Source: Catellatospora sp. KI3 (lineage in GTDB: Bacteria; Actinomycetota; Actinomycetes; Mycobacteriales; Micromonosporaceae). From it: 64,000 bases of DNA. The stretch lies in assembly GCF_029948125.1 (NCBI RefSeq), contig NZ_JASAMB010000011.1, forward strand, positions 124,001-188,000, read 5' to 3'. A program made the position numbers and the translations under genes. This document shows, one piece after another, positions 49,601 to 55,764 of the stretch. The notes under the pieces were generated by a model. It did not search any database, had not been told where the DNA came from, and worked only from the letters and a program-made list of their open reading frames with translations. Within the stretch, counting starts at the first letter, position 1. Every line of letters starts with the position of its first letter.

Positions 49601-50180
49601 GCCCGTGCACGGACTCCTCCATCACCGCGGCCAGGTCGGACCAGGCCTCCTCCTCGTCCATGCGGGCGGGGGCGATGCGGCGGGCGGGTTCGCGCAGCGA
49701 GTAGCCGAGCGCGGCGGTGAGCGCGAGCATCGCCACCCCGGCGGGCCACCACACGAACAGCGCGGTCACCGTCGACAGCAGGCCGACGCAGCCCGCCTGC
49801 GCGATGCGGATGCCGCTGCTGCGCAGCTGGGAGGCGACCTGGTAGACGTCGCCGTCGATCCGGTCCAGCAGCTCCCCGACGGGCGTGACCTCGAGCGTGG
49901 GCAGGCTCTGCCCGAACGCGACCCGGCACAGGCGGCGGCGCACGTCGGCGGCCCAGTCCGCGGTCAGCCTCGCCATGATCAGGCCGACCACGAGGTCACC
50001 GAGCACGACGACGGCGAGCGACACCGACAGTGCGGCGAAGGCCAGCGGGGAGCGGTCGACCAGCACCGGCCCGGCCAGGGCCGAGGCGAGCGCGGCGCAG
50101 GCGGCACCGGCCACGATCAGCACCGCCACCACCAGGGTGCGGCGGGGCGAGGTGGCCCATAGGTCACGAAGAAGTCGCAT
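46635..50180 (-). CDS. Double-length ABC exporter (two TMD-NBD halves in one chain)
   Basis: 1,181 residues containing two complete ABC exporter halves. Half 1: six-helix membrane domain (about 1-290) and NBD with Walker A VGRTGSGKSTLAKIL (~355), signature LSAGQEQLVAFARVL and Walker B VLILDEATARLD. Half 2 begins after an alanine/proline linker near 600, with Walker A VGPVGSGKSSLLRAL (~993), signature LSGGQLQRLALARAL and ELLLADDVSSALDV. The second Walker B ends in aspartate-aspartate rather than aspartate-glutamate, so that site may be catalytically weak. Asymmetric exporters with one consensus site are common in this class. Substrate unknown. It is transcribed alone, 174 bases from the phoD unit. 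Confidence 0.9.
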   Translation of the reverse strand: MRLLRDLWATSPRRTLVVAVLIVAGAACAALASALAGPVLVDRSPLAFAALSVSLAVVVLGDLVVGLIMARLTADWAADVRRRLCRVAFGQSLPTLEVTPVGELLDRIDGDVYQVASQLRSSGIRIAQAGCVGLLSTVTALFVWWPAGVAMLALTAALGYSLREPARRIAPARMDEEEAWSDLAAVMEESVHGQDDVRTSLGRPYVLRLYARRAAEVLTRGRRVWRLSSKVNTIASGATRAGIGAVVLAGVWALTTGRVDTAQLTGVWLLALAFGGTVEQVSRMLPELQYALGAWARVQLLRDVAQEPAGGAPPSTGEIAVRGLTFRYAADSHRPALREVDLTFAPGRSYALVGRTGSGKSTLAKILTRAVDVPRGTVTLGGVDLLDLDLEALRRWIAVVPQRTEILAGTLAENIALFDPALTGAAERAVEELGLTAWVATLPDGLQTRLGEGGHVLSAGQEQLVAFARVLVRDPRVLILDEATARLDPVTEGQVQRAAERVMRGRIGIVIAHRLSSVRACDEVVVLADGEVVESGPLRESRRFAQLLASSRIGLADPVEAAVVPAQTGGGLVLATEYGLDGPRAATAVLDDEVVAPDSPAALVDEVAATPPPKADPPPLPPAPRVRTLREIYRLMVNDPRFGLGSVLLFLVMVLLGLDGAILPWFWADLVDGTGSPWWPALGIAAALVLTVPTTYYTAIWFPEWWVRQMLRINLRLVHGQTGPRRVSAHTPAEVVAQGGDNERVVILADNLIDQFICLIAIAAMTLVSGSYIPGLFFAGTMVVSGLTAALFGPVLKRSAAKTVAARATFATFLVSSLSSARTVKLAGATRPVLARLADLDTVRSDRQRREIATQVWSRSTPAILSGLLPIGAWALYMAGQVPAATTLIVVSTLGAARWFAWTTASLLSQLPSARVWTGRTVAMAGTGAYSASVPGVDLSAGTAPGPDAVPRHPLRQLDLTGFTAVHEDGTVGVSDVDLTVRRGELVLVVGPVGSGKSSLLRALAGIVHHRGALSWNGDRVTEPELFLRPNQVGYVAQLPRVLSGTVSENIRLGHEVDAAAAVSTAQLEHDLAAAGSGLELLIGHKGTRLSGGQLQRLALARALAPGTELLLADDVSSALDVTTELALWAALRGSGVTVVGSTSKRAALAQADRVVVLHGGRPMAQGTWAELEDRWGHLAG

Positions 50181-50327
50181 GAAGGGCCCCCAGCCGAGTC
50201 TGTGCTGGCCCCAGCATGCGATGGCCGCCCGACCGGTTTCAAATCAATTACGGTGAACCCGCCGACCGGCCTGGGGCACGTCGATTCCGCAGCTCATGTC
50301 AACCTGAGCATTGCCCGGGCGGACCCC

Positions 50328-50358
50328 TTGCGCCACAACGCCATCCGGGGCGTATAGT
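50328..50358 (+). promoter_or_regulatory. Promoter of the candidate hairpin RNA
   Basis: TTGCGC (50328-50333) and TATAGT (50353-50358) with a 19-base spacer. TATAGT is one of the best -10 matches in the window. The predicted start is near 50365, immediately before a hairpin with a T-rich tail. Confidence 0.5.
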
Positions 50359-50364
50359 GAAGGC

Positions 50365-50413
50365 ACGCTCGTCGGACGACTTCCCCCGTGGTCGCCCGAC
50401 GAGCCTTTTCTTT
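50365..50413 (+). ncRNA. Candidate ~50-nt hairpin RNA with intrinsic terminator
   Basis: Directly after the promoter, a stem of 14 positions with one A/C mismatch (50367-50380 with 50391-50404, outer arm GCTCGTCGG) encloses a 10-base loop, TTCCCCCGTG, and is followed by CTTTTCTTT (50405-50413). This is a rare true intrinsic terminator in this GC-rich DNA. A promoter feeding straight into a terminator implies a very short transcript: a small RNA, or an attenuator in front of the gene at 50560. Its C-rich loop could pair with Shine-Dalgarno sequences (inference). Confidence 0.45.
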
Positions 50414-50523
50414 GCGCCGCCCGACACACCCGTACCCCACCGTCGCGTCTGGACGCGGCAGCCGGTCGGCCATCGTCGGACCGGCTGATCGGGTGGTTCG
50501 CCAATCTGTAACGCTCTACGGTG

Positions 50524-50552
50524 TTGGCACCGGCGCCAGTCGCACCTAGCCT
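50524..50552 (+). promoter_or_regulatory. Promoter giving a leaderless transcript
   Basis: TTGGCA (50524-50529), 17 bases, TAGCCT (50547-50552), then 7 bases to the ATG at 50560. Transcription would begin at or next to the A of the start codon, consistent with the absence of any ribosome binding site. Confidence 0.5.
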
Positions 50553-50559
50553 CGCCCGC

Positions 50560-50925
50560 ATGGACCAGCCTCGCCGCATCGATCGCGACCTGCCCGAAGC
50601 AGAGCTGGCACGCTTCGTGCTCGACCGCTACGCCCGCCGCCTCGGCGACGCGGGCCGGGCCGCAGCCGCCCGCGACGCCGGGCTGCGCGCCCTGCTCGAC
50701 CAGCTCACCGCCCGGGTCGGGGACCTGCTCGCCCCCGACGACCGCCAGCCCACCCTCGACGAGCTCGCCAGCTACGCCGACGGCCTCGTCGACGCCGCCA
50801 GCGGGCTCGGCTGGACTCTGCCCGAGGGCGAGGACGTGCTCTGGCGCTACGCCGACGAGATCACCTGGCGGCTGGTGGCCGTCTGCGAACTGGCCTCGTC
50901 CAGGGTCGAGGGCGCCGACGTCTGA
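50560..50925 (+). CDS. Hypothetical small acidic helical protein
   Basis: 121 residues, almost entirely helix-forming, rich in Asp/Arg/Leu/Ala, with no membrane segment. It starts MDQPRRIDRDLPEAELARFV and ends AVCELASSRVEGADV. I do not recognise a family. ATG 50560 is chosen over an in-frame GTG at 50521 because a promoter fits a leaderless start at the ATG. It converges with the DUF6582-like gene, eight bases apart. Confidence 0.6.
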   Translation: MDQPRRIDRDLPEAELARFVLDRYARRLGDAGRAAAARDAGLRALLDQLTARVGDLLAPDDRQPTLDELASYADGLVDAASGLGWTLPEGEDVLWRYADEITWRLVAVCELASSRVEGADV

Positions 50926-50932
50926 CGCGCCC

Positions 50933-51238
50933 TCAGCGGTTCGCGGGATCGGCGGTGTGCGGCTCGCGACCGAGCTGCCGCCAGCTCGTCTCGGCGACGT
51001 CCACGTCGTAGTGCCTCGCCGCGGCCAGGATGTTGGCGAAGGCCAGGTCCCGATCGTCGTCGTTCACGTCCTTAAGCTGGTCGAACCGCGCCAGCGCGTT
51101 GCGGACGTGCTCGGCGTCGGTGAGCGGCAGCTTCCGCTTGTCCGGTATCGCGAACACGTGCTCGGGCAGGTCGTTGCGTTCGGCGGTGGTCAGCTCGCCC
51201 TCGCGCTCGTGCGCCCGCCAGGTCGGTCTGGTGCTCAT
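50933..51238 (-). CDS. Small DUF6582-like protein
   Basis: 101 residues with the pattern LPEHVFAIPDKRKLPLTDAE, HVRNALARFDQL, then a short helix and VAETSWRQLGRE. This is typical of small actinobacterial proteins annotated DUF6582 and related to phage-type helical proteins. The FAIPDKRKLPLTDAEHVRNA core is the best-conserved part of the family. Cytosolic, function unknown. No good Shine-Dalgarno was identified before the ATG at 51238, and no operon partner. Confidence 0.7.
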   Translation of the reverse strand: MSTRPTWRAHEREGELTTAERNDLPEHVFAIPDKRKLPLTDAEHVRNALARFDQLKDVNDDDRDLAFANILAAARHYDVDVAETSWRQLGREPHTADPANR

Positions 51239-51353
51239 TCTCGTTGGATACCCGCTGCGGCGTCCCGGGCAAACCCGGCGGCCGGGGCGGAATGCCGCGC
51301 GCCGACCGCGGGTTGGTGCGTTGCGTAAGCGTGACCGAACGAGGGAGAACCTG

Positions 51354-52145
51354 ATGACCAGTAACGCCGACGCGGCGATCGCCGCGCTGCGGTCCGGCTA
51401 CGACCACCTCGCTCCGCTCGTGGCCGGGCTGGACGAGGACGGCCTGGCCGGACCGTCCGGGTCCGCCGAATGGGACGTGTCGCAGGTGCTGAGCCACCTG
51501 GGCAGCGGCGCCGAGATCCACCTGGCCACCCTGGAGGCGGCGCTGGCGGGCGAGCCCAACAAGGGGATCGAGTTCAACCGGGGCGTGTGGGCGCGCTGGG
51601 ACGCCATGTCGCGCACCGAGCGGGCAACGGCGTACGTGACCGCCAACGAGAAGATGCTGCGCCGGTACGAGGAGCTCGACCCTGCCACCCGCAAGGAGCT
51701 GCGGGTCGACCTGGGCTTCCTGCCCGCCCCGGTCGACGTGGCCACCTCGGCCGGGCTGCGGTTGAGCGAGTTCACCTTCCACTCGTGGGACGTACGCGTC
51801 GGCACCGATCCGGCGGCCGTGCTGCACCCCGAGGCGGTGCCGCTGCTGCTCGGCTTCACCGGCGGCATGTTCGCCTGGCTGGCCAAGCCCGCCGCGCTGG
51901 AGGGCCGCGAGGCGAAGGTGCGGGTGGAGCTGACCGAACCGCACCGCGTACTGGGCCTGCACCTGGCCGACCCCGTGGTGCTCGGCGACGTGCCCGAGCA
52001 GCCGGACGGCGTGCTGCACCTCCCGGCCGAGGCGTGGCTGCGCCTGGTCGTCGGGCGCCTGTCGCCCGAGCACACCCCGGCCGGGGTCGCGGTCGAGGGC
52101 GCAGCCGACCTGGACCTGCTCCGCCGGGTGTTCAAGGGCTTCTGA
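51354..52145 (+). CDS. Maleylpyruvate isomerase family mycothiol-dependent protein
   Basis: 263 residues. N-terminal DinB/MDMPI helical domain with SGSAEWDVSQVLSHLGSGAEIH (the histidines are candidate metal ligands) and LSEFTFHSWDVRVG near 140-153, where the third histidine lies. The C-terminal half resembles the MDMPI C-terminal/SCP2-like domain (VRVELTEPHRVLGLHLADPV, LHLPAEAWLRLVVGRL). Substrate unknown. GAGGGAG lies before the ATG. A perfect 40-base palindrome 9 bases beyond the stop is its terminator. Confidence 0.82.
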   Translation: MTSNADAAIAALRSGYDHLAPLVAGLDEDGLAGPSGSAEWDVSQVLSHLGSGAEIHLATLEAALAGEPNKGIEFNRGVWARWDAMSRTERATAYVTANEKMLRRYEELDPATRKELRVDLGFLPAPVDVATSAGLRLSEFTFHSWDVRVGTDPAAVLHPEAVPLLLGFTGGMFAWLAKPAALEGREAKVRVELTEPHRVLGLHLADPVVLGDVPEQPDGVLHLPAEAWLRLVVGRLSPEHTPAGVAVEGAADLDLLRRVFKGF

Positions 52146-52154
52146 TCCGGCGGC

Positions 52155-52194
52155 GCGCACGGGTGGGGTCGTCCGGACGACCCCACCCGTGCGC
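52155..52194. terminator. Perfect 40-base palindrome between convergent genes
   Basis: 20-bp arms (GCGCACGGGTGGGGTCGTCC and exact complement) meeting without a loop, between the plus-strand MDMPI-like gene (stop 52145) and the minus-strand HEAT-repeat gene (stop 52201). Probably a bidirectional terminator. Confidence 0.65.
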
Positions 52195-52200
52195 ACACTG

Positions 52201-53660
52201 TCATCGGGAGGTGCGGTCGCCGACCCGGGCCATGAAGCGCAGCAGGTCCGTGTGCTGGCGCCCGACGACCGGCTCGGCCCGGTCCAGGGCCGCCGCGATC
52301 TCCGCCCGTACCTCGTCGGACGGGTGCCGCAGCCGGGCGCCGTCGGGCCACTGCCGCACGGCTGCCCTGGCGAGCTCGCGGATCCGGTCGTCAGGGTCGG
52401 TGAGCGAGTCCAGCGCGGTGCGGAGGGTCCACCACGGATCACGTCCGGTCCAGGGCCCGCAGCGCCGTGATCCGGTGGGCGGACGGCCGACCGGGGGCGG
52501 CCAGGTCCCGCAGCGGTTGCCAGCCTGCGCTCGGCTGCTCGGCGATGGTCCGCACGGCCAGGCGCAGCACCGCCCCGGACTGATCGTCCAGCAGCGGCCG
52601 CAGCAGCTCACCCGGGACCGGACCGAGCCGCCGCAGGCCGCGCAGCGCCGTCAGCCGTCCCCTGGCGTACGGGTGGGCCAGGTTCGCGCGGAGCAGCTCG
52701 GCGTCGTCCGGTGTGCCGGTCTCGCCGATACCGGCCAGCACCGGGACGGGCAGCGGCTGCCCGACCGCCAGCCGGCGGTAGTGGTCGACCGGGTCGCCGC
52801 CCGCCCGCCGTACGGCGGCCTGGGCGACCTCGCGGACCAGCGGATACCGGTCGGTCAGCGCGGCATCGGCGTCGAACTCCCCGAGCCGCGCCAGCAGCCG
52901 GACGGCCTCGGCGCGGACCAGGGCACTGCGGCTGTCGCGCAGGCGGCGCAGCACGGGCAGGTCCGTCGCGGCCCGGGCCAGCACGGCGTGGGCGCAGGTG
53001 CGCCGCACCATCGTGTCCCGGTCGCGCCCGGCCGCCGTGAGCAGCTGCTCGACCCCGATCCGGTCCAGACCGGCCGTGTAAGCAAGTCGGCGCACCCGGT
53101 CCGGTCCGGCCGCCAGCAGCGGCTGGAGCTGCTCGGGGGACAGCCCGGCCAGCAGGTCCGCGACCTGGCCGCGCAGCCAGCCGCCGTGCAGGCGGCCGTC
53201 CAGCGCCACCGCCAGGTCGACGGTGAGCACCAGCAGCGGGCCGTCGTCGGCGACCCCGGTGAGCACGGACGTGAGGGCGTGCTGAGCGGCGGCGCGCACC
53301 TGGTGCGCCCAGTCGCAGGTGCGCAGCATGAGCACGGCCGCGCTCGCGGGGCGGCGGTGCCCGGCGAGCCGGATCGCGGCGGCCTCGCGCAGCCGCCCGT
53401 CGGGGTGGCAGCCCGCCAGCACCAGGTCGAGTGCGTCGGCGGTGCCCTGGAGCAGCTTGCCGGGCAGCCTGTTGCGTCGCCCCGCTCGGCGGGCGGCGTC
53501 GGCGGCCGCGCGCAGCTCCGGTTCGAACCGCAGCCACCAGGCGGCGTCGCGCCCGTCCAGGGCCGTCAGGGTCGCGGCGCGGGTGTCGTCGTCTTGCGGC
53601 AGGTCCAGCAGGGACCGGGCCGTGTCGTCCAGGCCGTCGCCGGTCGTGCCGGGCTCCGAC
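52201..53660 (-). pseudogene. HEAT-repeat-like protein gene, frame-broken
   Basis: The main readable frame is 52439-53422 (GTG start, 327 codons), a series of helical repeats such as DGRLREAAAIRLAGHR and RDSRSALVRAEAVRLLARLG, typical of HEAT/PBS-lyase repeats. Repeat-like sequence continues in the same frame upstream to about 53660 (TLTALDGRDAAWWLRFEPEL) without any start codon. Downstream, after the stop at 52439, it resumes in another frame, DPWWTLRTALDSLTDPDD onwards to 52201. Two frame interruptions in one coherent repeat protein point to a decaying gene or to sequencing errors. If functional, only the central 327-residue piece is expressed. No Shine-Dalgarno precedes GTG 53422. Confidence 0.55.
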
Positions 53661-53768
53661 TCACCCGGCAGCGTCGGTGCGGTACCGGTCGGACAGCTGC
53701 TGGGCCAGCCGGTAGGTCAGATCGTCGGATCCGTTGAGGACGAAGTGGTGCGACTGCGGGGACGGCAT
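53661..53768 (-). pseudogene. 35-codon N-terminal fragment resembling a NAD-binding TrkA-type protein
   Basis: MPSPQSHHFVLNGSDDLTYR then LAQQLSDRYRTDAAG and a stop. The HHFVLNGSDDLTYRLAQQL part looks like the first strand and helix of a TrkA-N/Rossmann NAD-binding domain (VVxGxDxLxxRLxxxL), with nothing of the rest of the domain. It sits directly before the start-less HEAT frame. Either a deletion fused two genes, or a frameshift hides the true N-terminus of the HEAT protein. Family assignment is tentative. Confidence 0.35.
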
Positions 53769-53813
53769 CCGCGGATGGTATCGACGGATGCCTAACTCCG
53801 GGTTAACGCGCGG

Positions 53814-54344
53814 CTACCGGCTAGGCCACACGCCGAGCTGCGCCCCCGCCTCGTCGATCGCCACGTACTGGTCGCGGATGACGTTCAGGGCCTGCTCGGC
53901 GTGCGCCTTGACGGTCCGGTCGCTGCCGTAGTTCCGCTCCTGGCTGATGTCCTTCATGCTGTTGCCCGTCGCGGCCCGCTGCGTCCGCAGCCACAGCCAG
54001 TCGAACGGCGCCCCGGCGGTAGCCTGCTTCAGCTCGGCGGCGACGGCCTGCTGGTTCTCGGTCATCTCGCCGGGCAGCTTCACCCCCGCCCGGTCGGCCA
54101 CCGCGGTGAGGTCGGCGTCGAGCTTGGCGTACTCGTCGTGGAACCGGTTGCCCAGGTCCTTGACCTGCGCCGCGGTGCCGCGCTGCGCGGCCAGGTCCGC
54201 GGCGGCCATCCCGGCCAGATAGGCCTGGTGCGCCGAGATCATGTAGGTGAGGTCGTTCGGGGAGGGCTGGGCGGCGGCGGGCGTGGCGACGGCCACCGCG
54301 ACCGCCGCCGCGACGACGATGAACAGTCCTCTGATCGGGTTCAT
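53814..54344 (-). CDS. Secreted DUF4142 protein
   Basis: 176 residues. Signal peptide MNPIRGLFIVVAAAVAVAVA ending near ATPAAAQ, followed by a four-helix ferritin-like DUF4142 domain: DLTYMISAHQAYLAGMAAAD, QVKDLGNRFHDEYAKLDADL, GVKLPGEMTENQQAVAAEL. Family members are exported proteins of unknown biochemical role. An in-frame start 72 bases further upstream would put a proline-rich tail before the signal peptide, so I take ATG 54344 with GAAGGG ahead. It is the last gene of a leftward pair with the NmrA-type gene. Confidence 0.82.
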   Translation of the reverse strand: MNPIRGLFIVVAAAVAVAVATPAAAQPSPNDLTYMISAHQAYLAGMAAADLAAQRGTAAQVKDLGNRFHDEYAKLDADLTAVADRAGVKLPGEMTENQQAVAAELKQATAGAPFDWLWLRTQRAATGNSMKDISQERNYGSDRTVKAHAEQALNVIRDQYVAIDEAGAQLGVWPSR

Positions 54345-54423
54345 GGCGGTGCCCTTCGTCGGGGCCGGTGCCGGCACCGGCCACCCGGGGACGTACCCCC
54401 GATGGGCGCGCGGCATGCCACTG

Positions 54424-55086
54424 TCAGTCGGCGATGCCGACGGCCTGCCCGATGGTCTCGGGCCGGTTCAGCGCGTCGAGCATGGCGTGGGCGACGTTCG
54501 CCCTGCTGGCGAAGGCGCCGGGCGCGTTGCGGCCCAGGGCGAGCTGGTAGCGGCCGGTGAGCGGCTTGTCGGTGAGCCTGGGCGGCCGGAACGAGGTCCA
54601 CGCCAGCCCGCTGGCCCGCAGGGCGTCCTCCATCAGGGCCAGGTCGGCGTAGTGCTCGCGCAGGATCGCCTTGATCAGCGGCCCGCCGAGGTACTTGACG
54701 AAGAAGCTGTCGCCGGGGTCATGCCGCGGCGGGTGAGGGTTGCCGGGCGAGGCGACGGTGGCCACGGGCGCGGCGCTGACCACCACGATGCGGCGTACGC
54801 CGGTGGCCTGCATGGCGGCGATGACGGCGCGGGTGCCCGGGGCGGTCACGTCGGAGTCGGCACGGCGCCGTGGCCCGAGGCCCGACAGCACCGCATCGGC
54901 GCCGTCCACGGCCCCGGCGAGGGCGTGCGCGTCGGGTGCGCTGAGGTCGGCGCGCACGGCTCGTACGCCCGGCGGCAGCTTCGACGGGTCGCGGACGACC
55001 GCGGTGACCTCGTGACCTGCGGCGGTGGCCTGCTCCAGGATGTGGCGGCCGATGCCGCCGGTGGCGGCGAATAGGGTGAGTCGCAC
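54424..55086 (-). CDS. NAD(P)-binding NmrA/SDR-type protein
   Basis: 220 residues of an atypical short-chain dehydrogenase fold. The dinucleotide loop is FAATGGIGRHILEQATAAGH at the N-terminus (GxxGxxG-like), then VTAVVRDPSKLPPGVRAVRA and VVSAAPVATVA. It resembles NAD(P)H-binding reductases of the YwnB/BVR-B type. The catalytic Tyr-x-x-x-Lys of true SDRs is not evident. Start GTG 55086 because GGAGAGGAA lies just ahead and the Rossmann strand begins immediately. Divergent from a MarR regulator with a shared 93-base control region, so probably its target. Confidence 0.82.
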   Translation of the reverse strand: MRLTLFAATGGIGRHILEQATAAGHEVTAVVRDPSKLPPGVRAVRADLSAPDAHALAGAVDGADAVLSGLGPRRRADSDVTAPGTRAVIAAMQATGVRRIVVVSAAPVATVASPGNPHPPRHDPGDSFFVKYLGGPLIKAILREHYADLALMEDALRASGLAWTSFRPPRLTDKPLTGRYQLALGRNAPGAFASRANVAHAMLDALNRPETIGQAVGIAD

Positions 55087-55130
55087 GGTGCTTCCTCTCC
55101 GGCGCGAAGCGTCGCGCCGTGGACGGCTCA

Positions 55131-55183
55131 GTTCGTACAATATGAGAATCGTATTATCTGAGTTCGAGGTTCATACAATATGA
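55131..55183. promoter_or_regulatory. Divergent control region of the NmrA/MarR pair
   Basis: A 15-base direct repeat, GTTCGTACAATATGA (55131-55145) and GTTCATACAATATGA (55169-55183), differs at one position and is spaced by 38 bases from start to start. The second copy spans the MarR-gene ATG. Between them lies TATTAT (55152-55157), a likely plus-strand -10. The AT-rich repeats are good candidates for MarR binding and autoregulation. Confidence 0.5.
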
Positions 55184-55662
55184 CTTCCGTAACAGGTGCG
55201 GATCGCGACCGGCGCCGGTTGACGGCGGGTATCAAGCGCACCCTGCGCGACCTGCGCAATCAGCTCTCCATCCTCAACCGGCAGGTCGGGGGGCGGCTCG
55301 AACTGAGGGACGTCGACCTGGACTGCCTCGACGTGATCAGCCGCCATGCGCCGATCAGCCCGAGCGCGCTGGCCCGCCAGGCCGGCCTGCACCCGGCCAC
55401 GCTCACCGGCATCCTCGACCGGTTGGAGCGGGCGGGGTGGATCGTGCGCGACCGGCACCCCAGCGACCGGCGCGCGGTCACCCTGCGGCCCGTGACCGAC
55501 CGCGGCGCCGAGATCTTCGGCCTGTACGCGGGCATGAACGCCTCCCTCGACCAGATCTGCGCCGGTTACGACGAGGAGCAGCTGCGCCTCATCGCCGACT
55601 TCCTCGACCGGGCCAACACGGCCGGCCGCGACGCGGCGACGCGGCTGGCCGAGGGTGATTAG
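55180..55662 (+). CDS. MarR-family transcriptional regulator
   Basis: 160 residues. The winged helix is clear: DVDLDCLDVISRHAPISPSA, LARQAGLHPATLTGILDRLE (recognition helix), then the wing DRHPSDRRAVTLRPVTDRG. N- and C-terminal helices (RRRLTAGIKRTLRDLRNQLS; LDQICAGYDEEQLRLIADFL) would form the dimer. No ribosome binding site before the ATG, which lies within one of the direct repeats at 55131-55183. It probably represses itself and the divergent NAD(P)-binding protein in response to a small molecule. Confidence 0.88.
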   Translation: MTSVTGADRDRRRLTAGIKRTLRDLRNQLSILNRQVGGRLELRDVDLDCLDVISRHAPISPSALARQAGLHPATLTGILDRLERAGWIVRDRHPSDRRAVTLRPVTDRGAEIFGLYAGMNASLDQICAGYDEEQLRLIADFLDRANTAGRDAATRLAEGD

Positions 55663-55721
55663 TCGGGACGCCATCCTTTAAAGACGGTGGTATTGACACC
55701 CGGGGGTCTTCATACGACGCT

Positions 55722-55735
55722 TGGGAGCGCTTCCA
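55722..55735. promoter_or_regulatory. CebR-like operator
   Basis: TGGGAGCGCTTCCA differs at one base from TGGGAGCGCTCCCA, the operator of CebR, the cello-oligosaccharide-responsive LacI-type repressor of streptomycetes. It lies 29 bases upstream of the start of a secreted enzyme with a cellulose-binding module, and a TTGACA hexamer is at 55693-55698. No cebR-type gene lies nearby, so a distant regulator is implied. Confidence 0.6.
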
Positions 55736-55764
55736 TTCATCGCTCCCGATAAGGACGCAACCGT

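Larger units (their letters stand above)
50181..50559. other. 379-base gene-free interval with candidate short RNA
   Basis: Divergent region between the ABC exporter and a small plus-strand gene. The only organised signals are the promoter plus hairpin described at 50328-50413 and the leaderless promoter at 50524-50552. Otherwise I see nothing coding. Confidence 0.5.
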
